Shown: positions 16,341 through 30,174, numbered from the stretch's first letter. The stretch is DNA of 64,000 nucleotides from an uncultured Paracoccaceae bacterium (GCA_934500835.1 CAKSTR010000002.1:248001-312000); one strand, 5' to 3'. A program made the numbers and translations. The notes: a model not told the origin generated them from the letters alone.

Positions 16341-18731
16341 ATGGCAGACACTTCCGGCAGGACCATGCGTCCCTCAAACCGGGCACGTCTTCTTGCCGCA
16401 GCGGTTTTTCTTGGTGCTGCAAGCGCTTCGGCTCCGTTCCTGACGCCGGCCTTTGCGCAGATGTTTTCCTTCTCCTCGGTCAAGGTCGAAGGCAACAGCC
16501 GCGTCGATACCGCCACCGTCCTGTCCTATGCCGGAATCGCCCGTGGCGGTGAGGTCTCTGCCGGCGATCTGAACGACGCCTATCAGCGGCTGTCCCGCTC
16601 GGGCCTGTTCGAGACGGTGGAGCTTGTTCCCCAAGGCTCGACGCTGGTGATCAAGGTCACCGAATTTCCCTTCATCAACCTCATCAACTTCGAGGGCAAC
16701 AAGATCCTCAAGGATGAGGAACTGGCCAAGGCGATCACCTCGCAGTCGCGCAAGGCGTTCTCACCCGCGACCGCCGAGGCCGATGCCGCCGCCATCGCCG
16801 AGATCTACCGCGTCCGCGGCCGGCTGGCCGCCACCGTCACCCCCAAGGTGATCCGCCGCGACGGCAACCGTGTCGATCTGGTCTTCGAGATCGCCGAAGG
16901 CAAGGTGGTCGAGATCGAGCGGCTGTCCTTCGTTGGCAACCGCGCCTTCTCGGACCGCCGTCTGCGGCAGGTGCTGGAGACCAAGCAGGCGGGCTTCCTG
17001 CGCGCCATCATCCAGCGCGACAGTTTCGTAGCCGAACGGCTGGAAGTCGACAAGCAGATGCTGACCGACTTCTACCGCTCGCGCGGCTACATCGACTTCC
17101 AGGTGACGGATGCGACCGCCGAAACCTCCCGCGAACGCGATGCCAGCTTTGTCACCTTCACCGTGCATGAAGGTCTGCCCTACACGATCGGCAAGGTGTC
17201 GACCGTGTCCGAGATTGAAGGCGTCGACGCGGCCGAGTTCATCGCCGTGCAGAAAATCCGCACCGGCCAGACCTTCAACCCGGCCGTGATCGAGAACAAC
17301 ATCGCCCGGATGGAAAACCTTGCCCTGAAGAAGGGGCTGAACTTCGTCCGCATCGACCCGCGCATCACCCGCAATGACCGCGGGCAGGCGGTGGACATCG
17401 AATTCGCCATCGTGAAGGGCGAGCGGGTCTTCGTCGAGCGGATCGACATCGAGGGCAACGCCACCACGCTGGACCAGGTGGTGCGCCGCCAGTTCCGCAC
17501 GGTGGAAGGCGACCCCTTCAACCCGCGCGAAATCCGCCAGTCCGCCGAACGCATTCGCGCGCTTGGCTTCTTCGGCGATGCGCAGGTCAATGCGCAGCAA
17601 GGCTCCAGCCCCGATCAGGTGGTGGTCAACGTCGATGTCGAGGAGCAGCCGACCGGCTCTCTGGGCTTCGGCCTCAGCTATTCGGTATCCAGCGGCACCG
17701 GCTTCAACATCAACTTCTCCGAGACCAACTTCCTTGGCCGCGGACAGGCCCTGTCGCTGAGCGTCTCCAACACCTCGGACACGCAGAATTCGTCGTTCTC
17801 CTTCACCGAACCCTCGGTGATGGGGCGTGACCTGTCGTTCAATGTGAACGGCTACTATCGCACCTCGGACAATGACAACGCGCTTTACAACACGCGCGCG
17901 ATCGGCTTCGGCTTCGGCATCGGCTTCCCGGTCGGCGAACAGTCGCGGCTGGACCTGACCTATCGGCTGTCCGAGGACAAGCTTTTCGACTACGACCTCG
18001 ACGAAACCACCGGCCTTCCGGGCGCGAATTCCTCGCCGATCATCCGGCGCGAAGAGCAGGCTGGCAAGGATGGTGCGCTGATCACCAGCGCCATCGGCTA
18101 TCGCTATCAGTATGACAACCGCATCACCGGCCTCAGCCCGACCAACAGCTTCCTGTTCCGCTTCGGACAAGAGGTCGGGGGCCTTGGCGGCGATACCAAG
18201 TTCCTGTCGACCACGGCGCTTGCGGTGGCCGAGACCAAGGTGATGAGCGAGGAAGTCACCCTGCGCGCCATCTTCGAGGGCGGCTATATCCATGGCCTGT
18301 CCGGCCAGACCACGCGAGTCACGGATCGCTTCTTCGGCAATGGCAAGATTCGCGGCTTTGAATCGAACGGCATCGGCCCGCGTGACGGCGGCACCGATGG
18401 CTATCGCGATGCCCTTGGCGGCAACGCCTTTGCCGTGGCGCGCTTCGAGGCCGACTTCCCGCTTGGCCTGCCGGAAGAATACGGCATCACCGGCGGTGCC
18501 TTCCTTGATGTGGGTTCGGTCTGGAGCCTGGACGATGTTCAGGGCCTTGATGTAGGCGACGGGCGCGGTGGCGTCGTCGATGACGGCTTCAACCCCCGCG
18601 TCGCCGTCGGCCTGTCGCTCATGTGGAACACGCCGATGGGACCCTTGCGCTTCAACTTCTCCAAGGCGCTGGTCAAGGAAGACTATGACAAGGAACAGAG
18701 TTTCGACCTTACCATCTCGACCAAGTTCTAG
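16341..18731 (+). CDS. bamA: Outer membrane protein assembly factor BamA
   Basis: About 796 residues. It has a signal peptide (cleavage near AFA-Q), five POTRA repeats (about residues 30-420, beginning with FSSVKVEGNSRVD) and a C-terminal beta-barrel of the Omp85 family with the conserved RGF motif seen as KIRGFESNGIGPRD. It ends in Phe as expected for an outer-membrane barrel. It inserts beta-barrel proteins into the outer membrane. ATG 16341 has an AAGGGG ribosome site; an in-frame TTG at 16311 is less likely. The next gene starts inside its 3-prime end. Confidence 0.97.
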   Translation: MADTSGRTMRPSNRARLLAAAVFLGAASASAPFLTPAFAQMFSFSSVKVEGNSRVDTATVLSYAGIARGGEVSAGDLNDAYQRLSRSGLFETVELVPQGSTLVIKVTEFPFINLINFEGNKILKDEELAKAITSQSRKAFSPATAEADAAAIAEIYRVRGRLAATVTPKVIRRDGNRVDLVFEIAEGKVVEIERLSFVGNRAFSDRRLRQVLETKQAGFLRAIIQRDSFVAERLEVDKQMLTDFYRSRGYIDFQVTDATAETSRERDASFVTFTVHEGLPYTIGKVSTVSEIEGVDAAEFIAVQKIRTGQTFNPAVIENNIARMENLALKKGLNFVRIDPRITRNDRGQAVDIEFAIVKGERVFVERIDIEGNATTLDQVVRRQFRTVEGDPFNPREIRQSAERIRALGFFGDAQVNAQQGSSPDQVVVNVDVEEQPTGSLGFGLSYSVSSGTGFNINFSETNFLGRGQALSLSVSNTSDTQNSSFSFTEPSVMGRDLSFNVNGYYRTSDNDNALYNTRAIGFGFGIGFPVGEQSRLDLTYRLSEDKLFDYDLDETTGLPGANSSPIIRREEQAGKDGALITSAIGYRYQYDNRITGLSPTNSFLFRFGQEVGGLGGDTKFLSTTALAVAETKVMSEEVTLRAIFEGGYIHGLSGQTTRVTDRFFGNGKIRGFESNGIGPRDGGTDGYRDALGGNAFAVARFEADFPLGLPEEYGITGGAFLDVGSVWSLDDVQGLDVGDGRGGVVDDGFNPRVAVGLSLMWNTPMGPLRFNFSKALVKEDYDKEQSFDLTISTKF

Positions 18732-19320
18732 GCCGGTCCGGTGGCTGCAGGCGGCGCTGCTGACCGTGGCGCTTGCCTTGCCCGGGCAGGGCGTGCTCGC
18801 GCAGGAAGCAGTACCTCCGGTCGCCGCCACGCCCATTGTCGTCACGCTGGACGCCGAACGTTTCTTTCGTGAAAGCGCCTGGGGTCAGGAGGTCATCCGC
18901 CGCTTCGAGACCGAGCGCGAGGCGCTTGGCGCCGAGAACCGCCGCATCGAAGAGGCGCTGCAGAAGGAAGAGCAGGACCTGACCACCCGCCGCGCCACCA
19001 TGCCGCCGGCCGAGTTCAGCCACCTTGCCGCAGATTTCGACACCCGGGTCGAAGGCATCCGCGCCGCGCAGGATGCCAAGAGCCAAGCGCTGATCGCCAG
19101 CCGCGAAACCCAGCAACGCGCCTTCTTCAACGCCGCCCGCCCGGTGCTTGAGGCCATGCTGCAGGAAATCGGCGCTTCGGCCATCCTTGCTGCGGGGGCC
19201 GTTCTGGTTGCCGCCGACGAGACCGACATCACGCCGACAGCCATCCTCTGGATGGACCGCGCCCATCCCGATGCGCCCTCGGACGAAAGTCTGACGCCCG
19301 AAGCCCCGCCTGAGCCCTGA
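18685..19320 (+). CDS. OmpH/Skp-family periplasmic chaperone
   Basis: A 211-residue protein with a basic N-region and hydrophobic signal sequence ([20 protein letters not shown]), then a helical, charged coiled-coil body (about residues 60-140, rich in Glu/Arg/Gln) as in Skp. It should escort unfolded outer-membrane proteins to BamA. The ATG at 18685 lies 47 bases inside bamA in another frame and has an AAGGAAG ribosome site. No alternative in-frame ATG or GTG exists nearer the signal peptide. The bamA-ompH-fabZ-lpxA order is conserved. Confidence 0.85.
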   Translation: MTRNRVSTLPSRPSSRPVRWLQAALLTVALALPGQGVLAQEAVPPVAATPIVVTLDAERFFRESAWGQEVIRRFETEREALGAENRRIEEALQKEEQDLTTRRATMPPAEFSHLAADFDTRVEGIRAAQDAKSQALIASRETQQRAFFNAARPVLEAMLQEIGASAILAAGAVLVAADETDITPTAILWMDRAHPDAPSDESLTPEAPPEP

Positions 19321-19442
19321 AGGCCGGCGGCAAGGCTGCCCTTGGAACTTGTTTCCAGCGCAGCGAGTTGCTAGCAGAAGAGAAGGCCGACCCCGGTCGC
19401 GCCAATGACAGCCGAGGCCGCCTGACGTGCGGCACAGGAGAC

Positions 19443-19910
19443 ATGCCCGTGGATGCAACCGCCCCGACCACCGCCGATCTTGACCTCATCCAGCGGATCA
19501 TTCCCCACCGCTACCCGTTCCTGCTGATCGACAAGGTCAAGGACATCGTGGTGCCCGAATCCTGCGTCGGCGTGAAATGCATCACCTATAACGAGCCGCA
19601 GTTCACCGGCCATTTCCCCGGCATGCCGATCTTTCCGGGCGTCATGATCATCGAGGCGATGGCCCAGACCTCGGGCGTGCTGGTCGGCCTGTCGATGGAT
19701 CTGGTCGACAAGAACGCCAAGGTGTTCTTCATGGGCGTGGACGGGGTGAAATTCCGCCGCAAGGTCGTGCCCGGCGACGTGCTTGAGCTACATGTCCGCG
19801 CGCTGCGCGGCGGCGGCAAGGTCTGGAAGTTCGAGGGCCGCGCCATGGTGGATGGAGAACTGGCCTGCGAGGCCACCTTCTCGGCCATGTTCGACCTCTC
19901 CCGGGCCTGA
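19443..19910 (+). CDS. fabZ: 3-hydroxyacyl-ACP dehydratase FabZ
   Basis: A 155-residue hot-dog-fold dehydratase of fatty acid synthesis. The core is [14 protein letters not shown] followed by [20 protein letters not shown], containing the catalytic His and, further on, the Glu of the paired active site. ATG 19443 is preceded by an ACAGGAGAC ribosome site; the frame upstream is non-coding. It ends three bases before lpxA, linking acyl-chain supply to lipid A synthesis. Confidence 0.97.
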   Translation: MPVDATAPTTADLDLIQRIIPHRYPFLLIDKVKDIVVPESCVGVKCITYNEPQFTGHFPGMPIFPGVMIIEAMAQTSGVLVGLSMDLVDKNAKVFFMGVDGVKFRRKVVPGDVLELHVRALRGGGKVWKFEGRAMVDGELACEATFSAMFDLSRA

Positions 19911-19913
19911 CCG

Positions 19914-20720
19914 ATGGGAATCCACGGCACCGCCGTCATCCACCCTTCGGCCTTCGTCGAGGAAGGCGCCACCATCGGCGAGGACAGCTACATCGGCCCC
20001 TTCGCCGTCATCGGCCCCGAAGTGACCCTTGGCGCCCGCGTCACGGTGAAATCTCATGCCGTCATCACCGGCTGGACCGAGATCGGCGATGAATGCACGA
20101 TCTGGCCCTTCGCCTGTGTGGGTGAGGTGCCTCAGGATTTGAAGTTCAAGGGCGAGAAGACCCGCCTCCGGGTCGGCGCCCGCACCCGCATCCGCGAAGG
20201 TGCGACGCTGAACACCGGCACGGAAGGCGGCGGCGGCATCACGGTGGTGGGGGAGGACTGCCTGATCATGACCGGCGCCCATGTCGGCCATGACGCGCAG
20301 GTCGGCAACCGGGTCATCCTTGTGAACAACGTCGCCATCGCGGGCCATGTGCATCTGGGCGATGACGTGATCGTCGGCGGGCTTTCTGGCATCCATCAGT
20401 TCGTCCGCGTCGGCCACGGGGCCATCATCGGTGCCGTCACCATGGTGACCAATGACGTGATCCCCTACGGTCTTGTGCAGGCCCCGAGGGGAGAGCTGGA
20501 CGGGCTGAACCTTGTCGGGCTGAAACGGCGCGGCACCGACCGGGCCGGAATCACCCAGCTGCGCGCCGCCTATCAGATGCTGGCCCAGGGCGAGGGCACC
20601 TTTCACGAACGCGCCGCCCGGCTGAACGAGGATTTCGACAGCCCGCTGGTGCGCGAGATCGCCGATTTCATCCTTGAGAAAAGCGACCGCAGCTTCCTGA
20701 CGCCGAAGGGCCCGAAATGA
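19914..20720 (+). CDS. lpxA: Acyl-ACP--UDP-N-acetylglucosamine O-acyltransferase
   Basis: A 268-residue left-handed beta-helix enzyme carrying out the first step of lipid A synthesis. The hexapeptide repeats are evident from residue 1 to about 185 (IHPSAFVEEGATIGEDSYIG and onward). The catalytic His region reads MTGAHVGHDAQVGN, and the C-terminal helical domain follows. Its position between fabZ and lpxI, with a four-base overlap to lpxI, is the usual alphaproteobacterial arrangement. Confidence 0.97.
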   Translation: MGIHGTAVIHPSAFVEEGATIGEDSYIGPFAVIGPEVTLGARVTVKSHAVITGWTEIGDECTIWPFACVGEVPQDLKFKGEKTRLRVGARTRIREGATLNTGTEGGGGITVVGEDCLIMTGAHVGHDAQVGNRVILVNNVAIAGHVHLGDDVIVGGLSGIHQFVRVGHGAIIGAVTMVTNDVIPYGLVQAPRGELDGLNLVGLKRRGTDRAGITQLRAAYQMLAQGEGTFHERAARLNEDFDSPLVREIADFILEKSDRSFLTPKGPK

Positions 20721-21535
20721 CGCTGGCGATCATCGCGGGCGCCGGCGCGCTGCCGGCGGCGCTGGTCGCAGCCCTGCCGGAACGGCCCTTCATCGCCGCC
20801 CTGGACGGCTTCCCGCCCGAGGGGCTTGCCCCCGATCTGACCTTTCGGATCGAGCGGCTCTTTCCCTTCTTCGCCGCCCTGCACGACGCGGGTATCCGGC
20901 GGATCGCCTTTGCAGGTGCGGTGCGCCGCCCCCGGCTTGATCCAGCACTTTTCGATACCCAGACCGCGCAGATCGTGCCCCGGCTGATGCAAAGTCTGGC
21001 GCAGGGCGATGACGCAACCCTGCGCGAAGTGATCGCGCTGTTCGAGGAAGAGGGGTTCGAGATCATCGGTGCGGCCGGGATCGCCCCGGCACTGGTCCCG
21101 CCCGAGGGCCTTTACGCCGGCGCGCTGACCCCGCGCGACCAGCTGGACGCCACCCGCGCCGCCGCGATCACCGAGGCCCTGGGCCGGGTCGATGTCGGGC
21201 AGGGCTGCGTGGTGGCGCAAGGCATCTGCCTTGCGGCCGAAACCATCGCCGGAACGGATGCCATGCTGGAGCAGGTCGCAGCATTGCCCCAGGCGCTGCG
21301 CCCGGTGGTTCAGGCGGGCAGGGGGCTTCTCTACAAGGCGCCTAAGCCGCTGCAGGACCGCCGCATCGACCTGCCCGCCGTTGGCCCCGCCACGGTCGAG
21401 GCGGTGGCGAAGGCCGGTCTTGGCGGCATCGCATGGGAGGCGGGCGGCGTCCTGACGCTGGATCTTCCCGGAATGCAGGCGGCGGCGGCGGCGCATGGCC
21501 TTTTCCTCTGGGCGCGCGGGTCGGGCCGGGGATGA
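20717..21535 (+). CDS. lpxI: UDP-2,3-diacylglucosamine pyrophosphatase LpxI
   Basis: A 272-residue enzyme of the DUF1009/LpxI family, hydrolysing UDP-diacylglucosamine to lipid X. LpxI replaces the unrelated LpxH in alphaproteobacteria. The N-terminus is MTLAIIAGAGALP. The C-terminal catalytic domain contains IDLPAVGPATVEAVAKAGLGG. It overlaps lpxA by ATGA. A perfect 9-bp hairpin lies in the 49-base gap to lpxB. Confidence 0.94.
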   Translation: MTLAIIAGAGALPAALVAALPERPFIAALDGFPPEGLAPDLTFRIERLFPFFAALHDAGIRRIAFAGAVRRPRLDPALFDTQTAQIVPRLMQSLAQGDDATLREVIALFEEEGFEIIGAAGIAPALVPPEGLYAGALTPRDQLDATRAAAITEALGRVDVGQGCVVAQGICLAAETIAGTDAMLEQVAALPQALRPVVQAGRGLLYKAPKPLQDRRIDLPAVGPATVEAVAKAGLGGIAWEAGGVLTLDLPGMQAAAAAHGLFLWARGSGRG

Positions 21536-21536
21536 C

Positions 21537-21557
21537 CGATTTTTCTGCGAAAAATCG
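21537..21557 (+). repeat. Hairpin between lpxI and lpxB
   Basis: CGATTTTTC-TGC-GAAAAATCG, a perfect 9-bp stem with a three-base loop, starting two bases after the lpxI stop codon. Its A/T-rich stem contrasts with the GC-rich surroundings. Function unknown; possibly a small dispersed palindrome or a translation-modulating structure. Confidence 0.6.
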
Positions 21558-21584
21558 TGCTCCTGCCCAGCCGTCGCTTCCCCT

Positions 21585-22754
21585 GTGACAGCGCCGCTCC
21601 AGTTCTTCCTGATCGCGGGAGAGCCTTCCGGCGACCGCCTCGGTGCGGCGCTGATGGCCGGGCTGAAGGTCCTGGCGCCGGGATGCCGGTTCTCGGGCAT
21701 CGGCGGGCCGGCGATGCAGGCCGAGGGGCTGGACAGCCTTTTCCCGATGGAAGAGCTGTCCATCATGGGGCTGGTCGAAGTGCTGCCGAAGTATTTCCAC
21801 CTCAAGCGCCGCATCCGCGAGGCCGCGGATGCCGTGTTGCAGGACCGGCCGGCGGCGCTGATCACGATCGACAGCCCGGATTTCTGCCTGCGCGTGGCGG
21901 CGCTGGTCAAGGCGGCCGACGTCGCACAGCGCACCATCCACTATGTTGCCCCCTCGGTCTGGGCCTGGCGTCCGGGGCGGGCCGCGAAGATGGCGCGCCA
22001 CATCGACCATGTGCTTGCGCTTCTGCCCTTCGAGCCGCCTTACATGACCGCCGCCGGGATGACCTGCGATTTCGTCGGGCATCCGGTGGTGTCCGAACCC
22101 GTCGCCAGCGATGCGCAGGCGCAGGCCTTCCGCGCGGCCCATGGCATCGCGGTTGATGCGCCGCTGGTGGTTGCGCTGCCCGGATCGCGCCGTGGCGAGA
22201 TCGCCCGGCTGGTCCCCCCCATTGGCGAGACGCTGGCGCAGGTGGCACGAGAGGTGCCCGGACTGCGCGTGGTGCTGCCGACGCCGGGCCATCTGGCCGC
22301 ATCGCTGCACGAGGCGACCTCGGGCTGGGCGGCGCCCCCGGTGATCCTGCCGGCCCCCGATCTTCTGCAGCGCACCGCCGCCTTCGCCGCCGCCGATGCA
22401 GCCCTTGCGGCCTCGGGCACCGTCTCGCTGGAACTGGCGGCGCAGGGTTGCCCGATGGTGATCGCCTATGACATGGCGCCGATGACCCTGTGGCTGATGC
22501 GCCGGATGGCGCGGATCGATACGGTGACGCTGGTCAATCTGGTGTCAGACACCCGAACCGTGCCCGAATTCATCGGCCCCGACTGCCGGGCTGCGAAAAT
22601 CGCTCCCGCGCTGACGGCGCTGTTGCAGCACGGCCCCGGTCGGCAGGCCGAAGCCATGGCCCTGACCATGCAGCGCCTTGGCCGCGGGGGCGAGCCTCCG
22701 GGCTTGCGCGCCGCGGCCTCGGTCGTGGCGCATCTGGGGGCGCATCTGGAGTGA
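21585..22754 (+). CDS. lpxB: Lipid-A-disaccharide synthase
   Basis: About 389 residues; a GT-B glycosyltransferase joining UDP-diacylglucosamine and lipid X. The N-terminus contains FLIAGEPSGDRLGAALM, the family hallmark. LPGSRRGEI near the middle marks the nucleotide-sugar domain, and GTVSLELAAQGCPMVIAYD the C-terminal domain. I prefer GTG 21585, which puts the start just before FFLIAGEPSGD as in relatives. An upstream start would overlap lpxI. It is the last gene of the envelope block. Confidence 0.95.
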   Translation: MTAPLQFFLIAGEPSGDRLGAALMAGLKVLAPGCRFSGIGGPAMQAEGLDSLFPMEELSIMGLVEVLPKYFHLKRRIREAADAVLQDRPAALITIDSPDFCLRVAALVKAADVAQRTIHYVAPSVWAWRPGRAAKMARHIDHVLALLPFEPPYMTAAGMTCDFVGHPVVSEPVASDAQAQAFRAAHGIAVDAPLVVALPGSRRGEIARLVPPIGETLAQVAREVPGLRVVLPTPGHLAASLHEATSGWAAPPVILPAPDLLQRTAAFAAADAALAASGTVSLELAAQGCPMVIAYDMAPMTLWLMRRMARIDTVTLVNLVSDTRTVPEFIGPDCRAAKIAPALTALLQHGPGRQAEAMALTMQRLGRGGEPPGLRAAASVVAHLGAHLE

Positions 22755-22760
22755 GGGCCG

Positions 22761-22844
22761 CCGGCGGGGATATCTCTGCCCTGAAAGACGCCCCTCTTTC
22801 AGAATGAAAATATCCCGGGGGGGTCCGGGGGGCTGGCCCCCCGG
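22761..22844. repeat. Facing dispersed elements between convergent lpxB and mnmA
   Basis: Right after lpxB: CGGCGGGGATATCTCTG, then an inverted repeat CTGAAAG-N8-CTTTCAG (22781-22802), then ATGAAAATATCCCGG and a perfect stem CCGGGGGG-CTGG-CCCCCCGG (22825-22844) on the mnmA side. Same architecture as the facing pair at 1419-1523, again between convergent genes. Probable bidirectional terminator. Confidence 0.65.
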
Positions 22845-22875
22845 CACGCGGAAACCCCGAGGCGAGAGGCCTTTT

Positions 22876-24018
22876 TCAGTAGCCGCGCCAGATCCAGCCG
22901 CCGCCGAACACCCGCGGCCCGCCGCCGGCTTCGTGGAAGACGCAGGCCTGACCGGGGCTGATGCCGTCCTCGGCTTCGAACAGGGTCACTTCGGCGGTGG
23001 TGGCCGACAGGGGGCGCACCAGCGCCGGGCGCGGCGCGCGGGTCGAGCGGACGCGGACCTCCAGCTCCCATTCGGGGCGGCTGTCGAAAGGCGCGTCGCC
23101 AAGCCAGTTGATCTCGCGCACCGGAACCTGCCGGGTCGACAGCGCCTCTTTCGGGCCAACGATCACCCGGCGGGTTTCGGCCTCCAGCTTCACCACATAA
23201 AGCGGCTCTCCCAGACCGCCGATGCCAAGGCCCTTGCGCTGGCCGATGGTGTAATGGATCACGCCGCGGTGCTGCGCCAGCACGCGGCCCTCCATATCGA
23301 CGATCTCGCCCGGATCGGCCGCACCCGGCCGCAGCTTCTCGATCACGCTTGCATAGTTGCCGTTGGGCACGAAGCAGATGTCCTGGCTGTCGGGCTTGTC
23401 GGCCACCGGCAGCCCGTATTGCGCAGCCAGCGCCCGGGTTTCAGCCTTTGACGCCAGATGCCCCAGCGGGAAGCGCAGGTAGTCCAGCTGCTCTTGCGTG
23501 GTCGAGAACAGGAAATAGCTCTGATCGCGGGCGGGGTCCGCGGCGCGGTGCAACTCGGCGCCGGTGTGGCCCATCTTGCGCTGGATATAGTGCCCGGTCG
23601 CCATGCAATCGGCGTCCAGATCCTTCGCCGTTGCCAAGAGATCCTTGAACTTCACCCGTTCATTGCAGCGGATGCAGGGCACCGGGGTGGCGCCCGCCAG
23701 ATAGGCATCGGCGAATTCCTCGATCACCGCCTCGCGGAAGGTGTTTTCGTAGTCGAGGACGTAATGCGGAAAGCCCATCGCCTCGGCCACGCGGCGGGCA
23801 TCATGGATGTCTCGGCCCGCGCAGCAGGCGCCCTTCTTGGCCAGGGCCGCGCCATGATCGTAAAGCTGCAGCGTCACGCCGACCACGTCATAGCCCTGAT
23901 CCTTCAGCACCGCCGCCACCACCGAGGAATCGACGCCGCCCGACATCGCCACCACCACTCGGGTGTCGGCGGGCGCCTTGGGCAGACCAAGAGAGTTCAG
24001 GGGCAGATCGCGGGGCAT
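22876..24018 (-). CDS. mnmA: tRNA-specific 2-thiouridylase MnmA
   Basis: A 380-residue PP-loop enzyme thiolating U34 of Lys, Glu and Gln tRNAs. The ATP-binding motif [12 protein letters not shown] is near residue 29. The two catalytic cysteines are in [10 protein letters not shown] and DSQDICF, and the tRNA-contact region reads RDQSYFL. The C-terminal beta-barrel is of normal length. It is a single minus-strand gene whose 3-prime end faces lpxB, with a hairpin/GATATTT element between. The upstream region is shared with divergent sciP. Confidence 0.96.
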   Translation of the reverse strand: MPRDLPLNSLGLPKAPADTRVVVAMSGGVDSSVVAAVLKDQGYDVVGVTLQLYDHGAALAKKGACCAGRDIHDARRVAEAMGFPHYVLDYENTFREAVIEEFADAYLAGATPVPCIRCNERVKFKDLLATAKDLDADCMATGHYIQRKMGHTGAELHRAADPARDQSYFLFSTTQEQLDYLRFPLGHLASKAETRALAAQYGLPVADKPDSQDICFVPNGNYASVIEKLRPGAADPGEIVDMEGRVLAQHRGVIHYTIGQRKGLGIGGLGEPLYVVKLEAETRRVIVGPKEALSTRQVPVREINWLGDAPFDSRPEWELEVRVRSTRAPRPALVRPLSATTAEVTLFEAEDGISPGQACVFHEAGGGPRVFGGGWIWRGY

Positions 24019-24184
24019 GATACGGGTCCGGTGGGGGGCTGCCTGCGCGTCAGCGCAAACGGGCAGGTGTTGCGCCGCAATATAGGAAAATGCAGAGCAC
24101 TCTCAACCCCCGAGACCTGCAACGCTTCAGCATTGCTTAAGCCCGATGCGCCAGATTGCCCCGACAGAAGAAACGGACGGGGTG

Positions 24185-24469
24185 ATGCCCATGTATCTCA
24201 AGCGCGTCGACGGGCCGCGTCAGGTTACCTTGCCGGACGGGTCGATCCTGACCCGCGCCGATCTGCCGCCAGCCGATACCTGTCGCTGGGTGGCCAGCAG
24301 AAAGGCCACTGTTGTCAATGCGGTGATCCATGGTTTGCTGACCGAAGACGAAGCGCTGGAACGCTATTCCCTGTCCGGGGAAGAATTCGATCTCTGGCGC
24401 CGGGCCGTCGAAAAACACGGGGTAAAGGGGCTGAAGGTCACGGCCATCCAGAAATACAGACAACTTTAA
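24185..24469 (+). CDS. sciP: SciP-like CtrA inhibitor (DUF1153)
   Basis: About 94 residues. The conserved core runs from YLKRVDGPRQVTLPDGS through LPPADTCRWVASRKATVV, a helix-turn-helix-like region, to LKVTAIQKYRQL, matching the DUF1153/SciP family. In Caulobacter SciP binds DNA and CtrA to block CtrA-activated transcription in G1. I chose ATG 24185, with a second ATG at 24191 also possible; a third ATG at 24146 would add a tail absent in the family. It lies immediately upstream of ctrA in the same orientation, an informative pairing. Confidence 0.9.
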   Translation: MPMYLKRVDGPRQVTLPDGSILTRADLPPADTCRWVASRKATVVNAVIHGLLTEDEALERYSLSGEEFDLWRRAVEKHGVKGLKVTAIQKYRQL

Positions 24470-24507
24470 GTTGTTTCCTCTTTCTGCCTGGGCATAGTAA
24501 CCCGGTA

Positions 24508-24534
24508 TTAACCATTGGTTGCGAGTGTCGTTAA
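24508..24534 (+). promoter_or_regulatory. CtrA-box-like sites upstream of ctrA
   Basis: TTAA-N7-TTGC (24508-24522), one half perfect and the other degenerate relative to the CtrA consensus TTAA-N7-TTAAC, followed by GTTAAC at 24530-24535. The region is A/T-rich in a GC-rich genome and lies 43-69 bases before the ctrA start. It is probably where CtrA, and perhaps SciP, act on the ctrA promoter. Confidence 0.45.
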
Positions 24535-24576
24535 CGAAAAACGTCCCCGGCCCCTGCAGACCAAGCGGAGTTCCCC

Positions 24577-25293
24577 ATGCGCATCCTTCTTGTGGAAGAC
24601 GACCCGACCACCTCGCGCAGCATCGAACTGATGCTGACCCACGCGAATCTGAACGTCTTCTGCACGGACATGGGCGAAGACGGCATCGATCTTGCCAAGC
24701 TTTACGATTACGACCTGATCCTTCTGGACCTCAACCTGCCCGACATTTCAGGGCATGAGGTGCTGCGCCAGCTGCGGCTGGCGCGGGTGGAAACGCCGAT
24801 CCTGATCCTGTCCGGCTCGGACGATACCGAATCCAAGCTGAAGGGCTTTGGTTTTGGCGCGGATGACTACATGACGAAGCCTTTCCATCGCGAAGAACTG
24901 GTCGCCCGCATCCATGCCATCATCCGGCGCTCGAAGGGCCACAGCCAGTCGATGATCCGCACCGGCAAGGTGAATGTGAACCTTGACGCCAAGACGGTCG
25001 AGGCCGAGGGCAAGTCCGTCCACCTGACCGGCAAGGAATACCAGATGCTGGAGCTGCTGTCGCTGCGCAAGGGAACGACGCTGACCAAGGAGATGTTCCT
25101 CAACCACCTCTATGGTGGCATGGATGAACCTGAACTGAAGATCATCGACGTCTTCATCTGCAAGCTGCGCAAGAAACTGGCCGAGGCGACGGGGGGCGAA
25201 AGCTATATCGAAACCGTCTGGGGCCGCGGCTATGTGCTGCGCGATCCGGTCGCCGAAACCTCTCCGCCGCACCGGCTGGTTGCCAGCGCCTGA
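24577..25293 (+). CDS. ctrA: Cell-cycle response regulator CtrA
   Basis: A 238-residue OmpR-type response regulator. Receiver domain at residues 1-120 with acidic pocket E7-D8-D9, phospho-acceptor D51 ([10 protein letters not shown]) and conserved Lys in [11 protein letters not shown]. The winged-helix domain (about 125-230) contains [17 protein letters not shown] and [12 protein letters not shown], diagnostic of CtrA. In Rhodobacteraceae CtrA controls motility, gene transfer agent and quorum-related genes rather than replication. It is monocistronic or co-transcribed with sciP 107 bases upstream. Confidence 0.97.
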   Translation: MRILLVEDDPTTSRSIELMLTHANLNVFCTDMGEDGIDLAKLYDYDLILLDLNLPDISGHEVLRQLRLARVETPILILSGSDDTESKLKGFGFGADDYMTKPFHREELVARIHAIIRRSKGHSQSMIRTGKVNVNLDAKTVEAEGKSVHLTGKEYQMLELLSLRKGTTLTKEMFLNHLYGGMDEPELKIIDVFICKLRKKLAEATGGESYIETVWGRGYVLRDPVAETSPPHRLVASA

Positions 25294-25333
25294 TCCGTGC
25301 CGGGCCTGATGCGCGCCCGATCCGTGCCGGGCC
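25292..25333 (+). repeat. Short direct repeat downstream of ctrA
   Basis: GATCCGTGCCGGGCC occurs at 25292-25306 (starting within the ctrA stop) and again at 25319-25333, period 27, with a third degenerate GATCCG nearby. Probably a local duplication. No terminator-like T-run is visible. Confidence 0.5.
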
Positions 25334-25371
25334 CGATCCGCGCCAGATGTGTCGGCCCGGCTTTACCTTGA

Positions 25372-29906
<4,535 letters not shown>

Positions 29907-29981
29907 CGGCGTCACGCCCGTCCTTCTCTGGACTGGGGCGCTGACCGCCTCTGGCCGATGGTTTGCTGAATGTTCACCAAT

Positions 29982-30026
29982 GTTCTTAAAAAGTTCTTTA
30001 CAGCGCATTGTGAGTATGAGAACAAT
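29982..30026 (+). promoter_or_regulatory. LexA (SOS) box and candidate promoter for a small membrane peptide
   Basis: GTTC-TTAAAAA-GTTC at 29982-29996 fits the alphaproteobacterial LexA consensus GTTC-N7-GTTC exactly. A further GTTC lies at 29972-29975. Immediately downstream is a -35-like TTTACA (29997-30002), an 18-base spacer and AACAAT (30021-30026). The operator abuts the -35, as needed for repression, and the next start codon is at 30055. Confidence 0.6.
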
Positions 30027-30054
30027 CAAGCAACAAAGGAACAGGAGAGTCGCC

Positions 30055-30174
30055 ATGATCGCCCGCCTCAAGACCCTGACCACGGCTGAACCTTCTCTGG
30101 CCGGCGATCTTCTTGGCATCGCTGCGCTGTTCCTGATGCTCTTTGCGGCCCTCGCCCTGCCGGGTGCCGCCTGA
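30055..30174 (+). CDS. Small SOS-box-associated membrane peptide, 39 residues
   Basis: MIARLKTLTTAEPSLAGDLL followed by a hydrophobic segment GIAALFLMLFAALALPGAA, so a short basic N-terminus and one membrane span ending at the C-terminus. ATG 30055 has a clean AGGAG ribosome site seven bases before; an upstream in-frame ATG at 30015 lacks one. A LexA-type box lies 59 bases upstream and a strong terminator follows at 30272, giving a complete single-gene unit. Size, topology and control resemble the SOS-induced division inhibitor SidA of Caulobacter. I saw no sequence match that proves this, so function is inferred. Confidence 0.7.
   Translation: MIARLKTLTTAEPSLAGDLLGIAALFLMLFAALALPGAA

Noticed and set aside
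16761..18845. 694-codon minus-strand frame opposite bamA
   Set aside because: Shadow of the BamA coding sequence; rich in Ala/His/Gly/Asp without structure.
25292..25333. CRISPR or tandem-repeat array downstream of ctrA
   Set aside because: Only two copies of a 15-base unit with a 12-base gap; no further repeats or cas genes.
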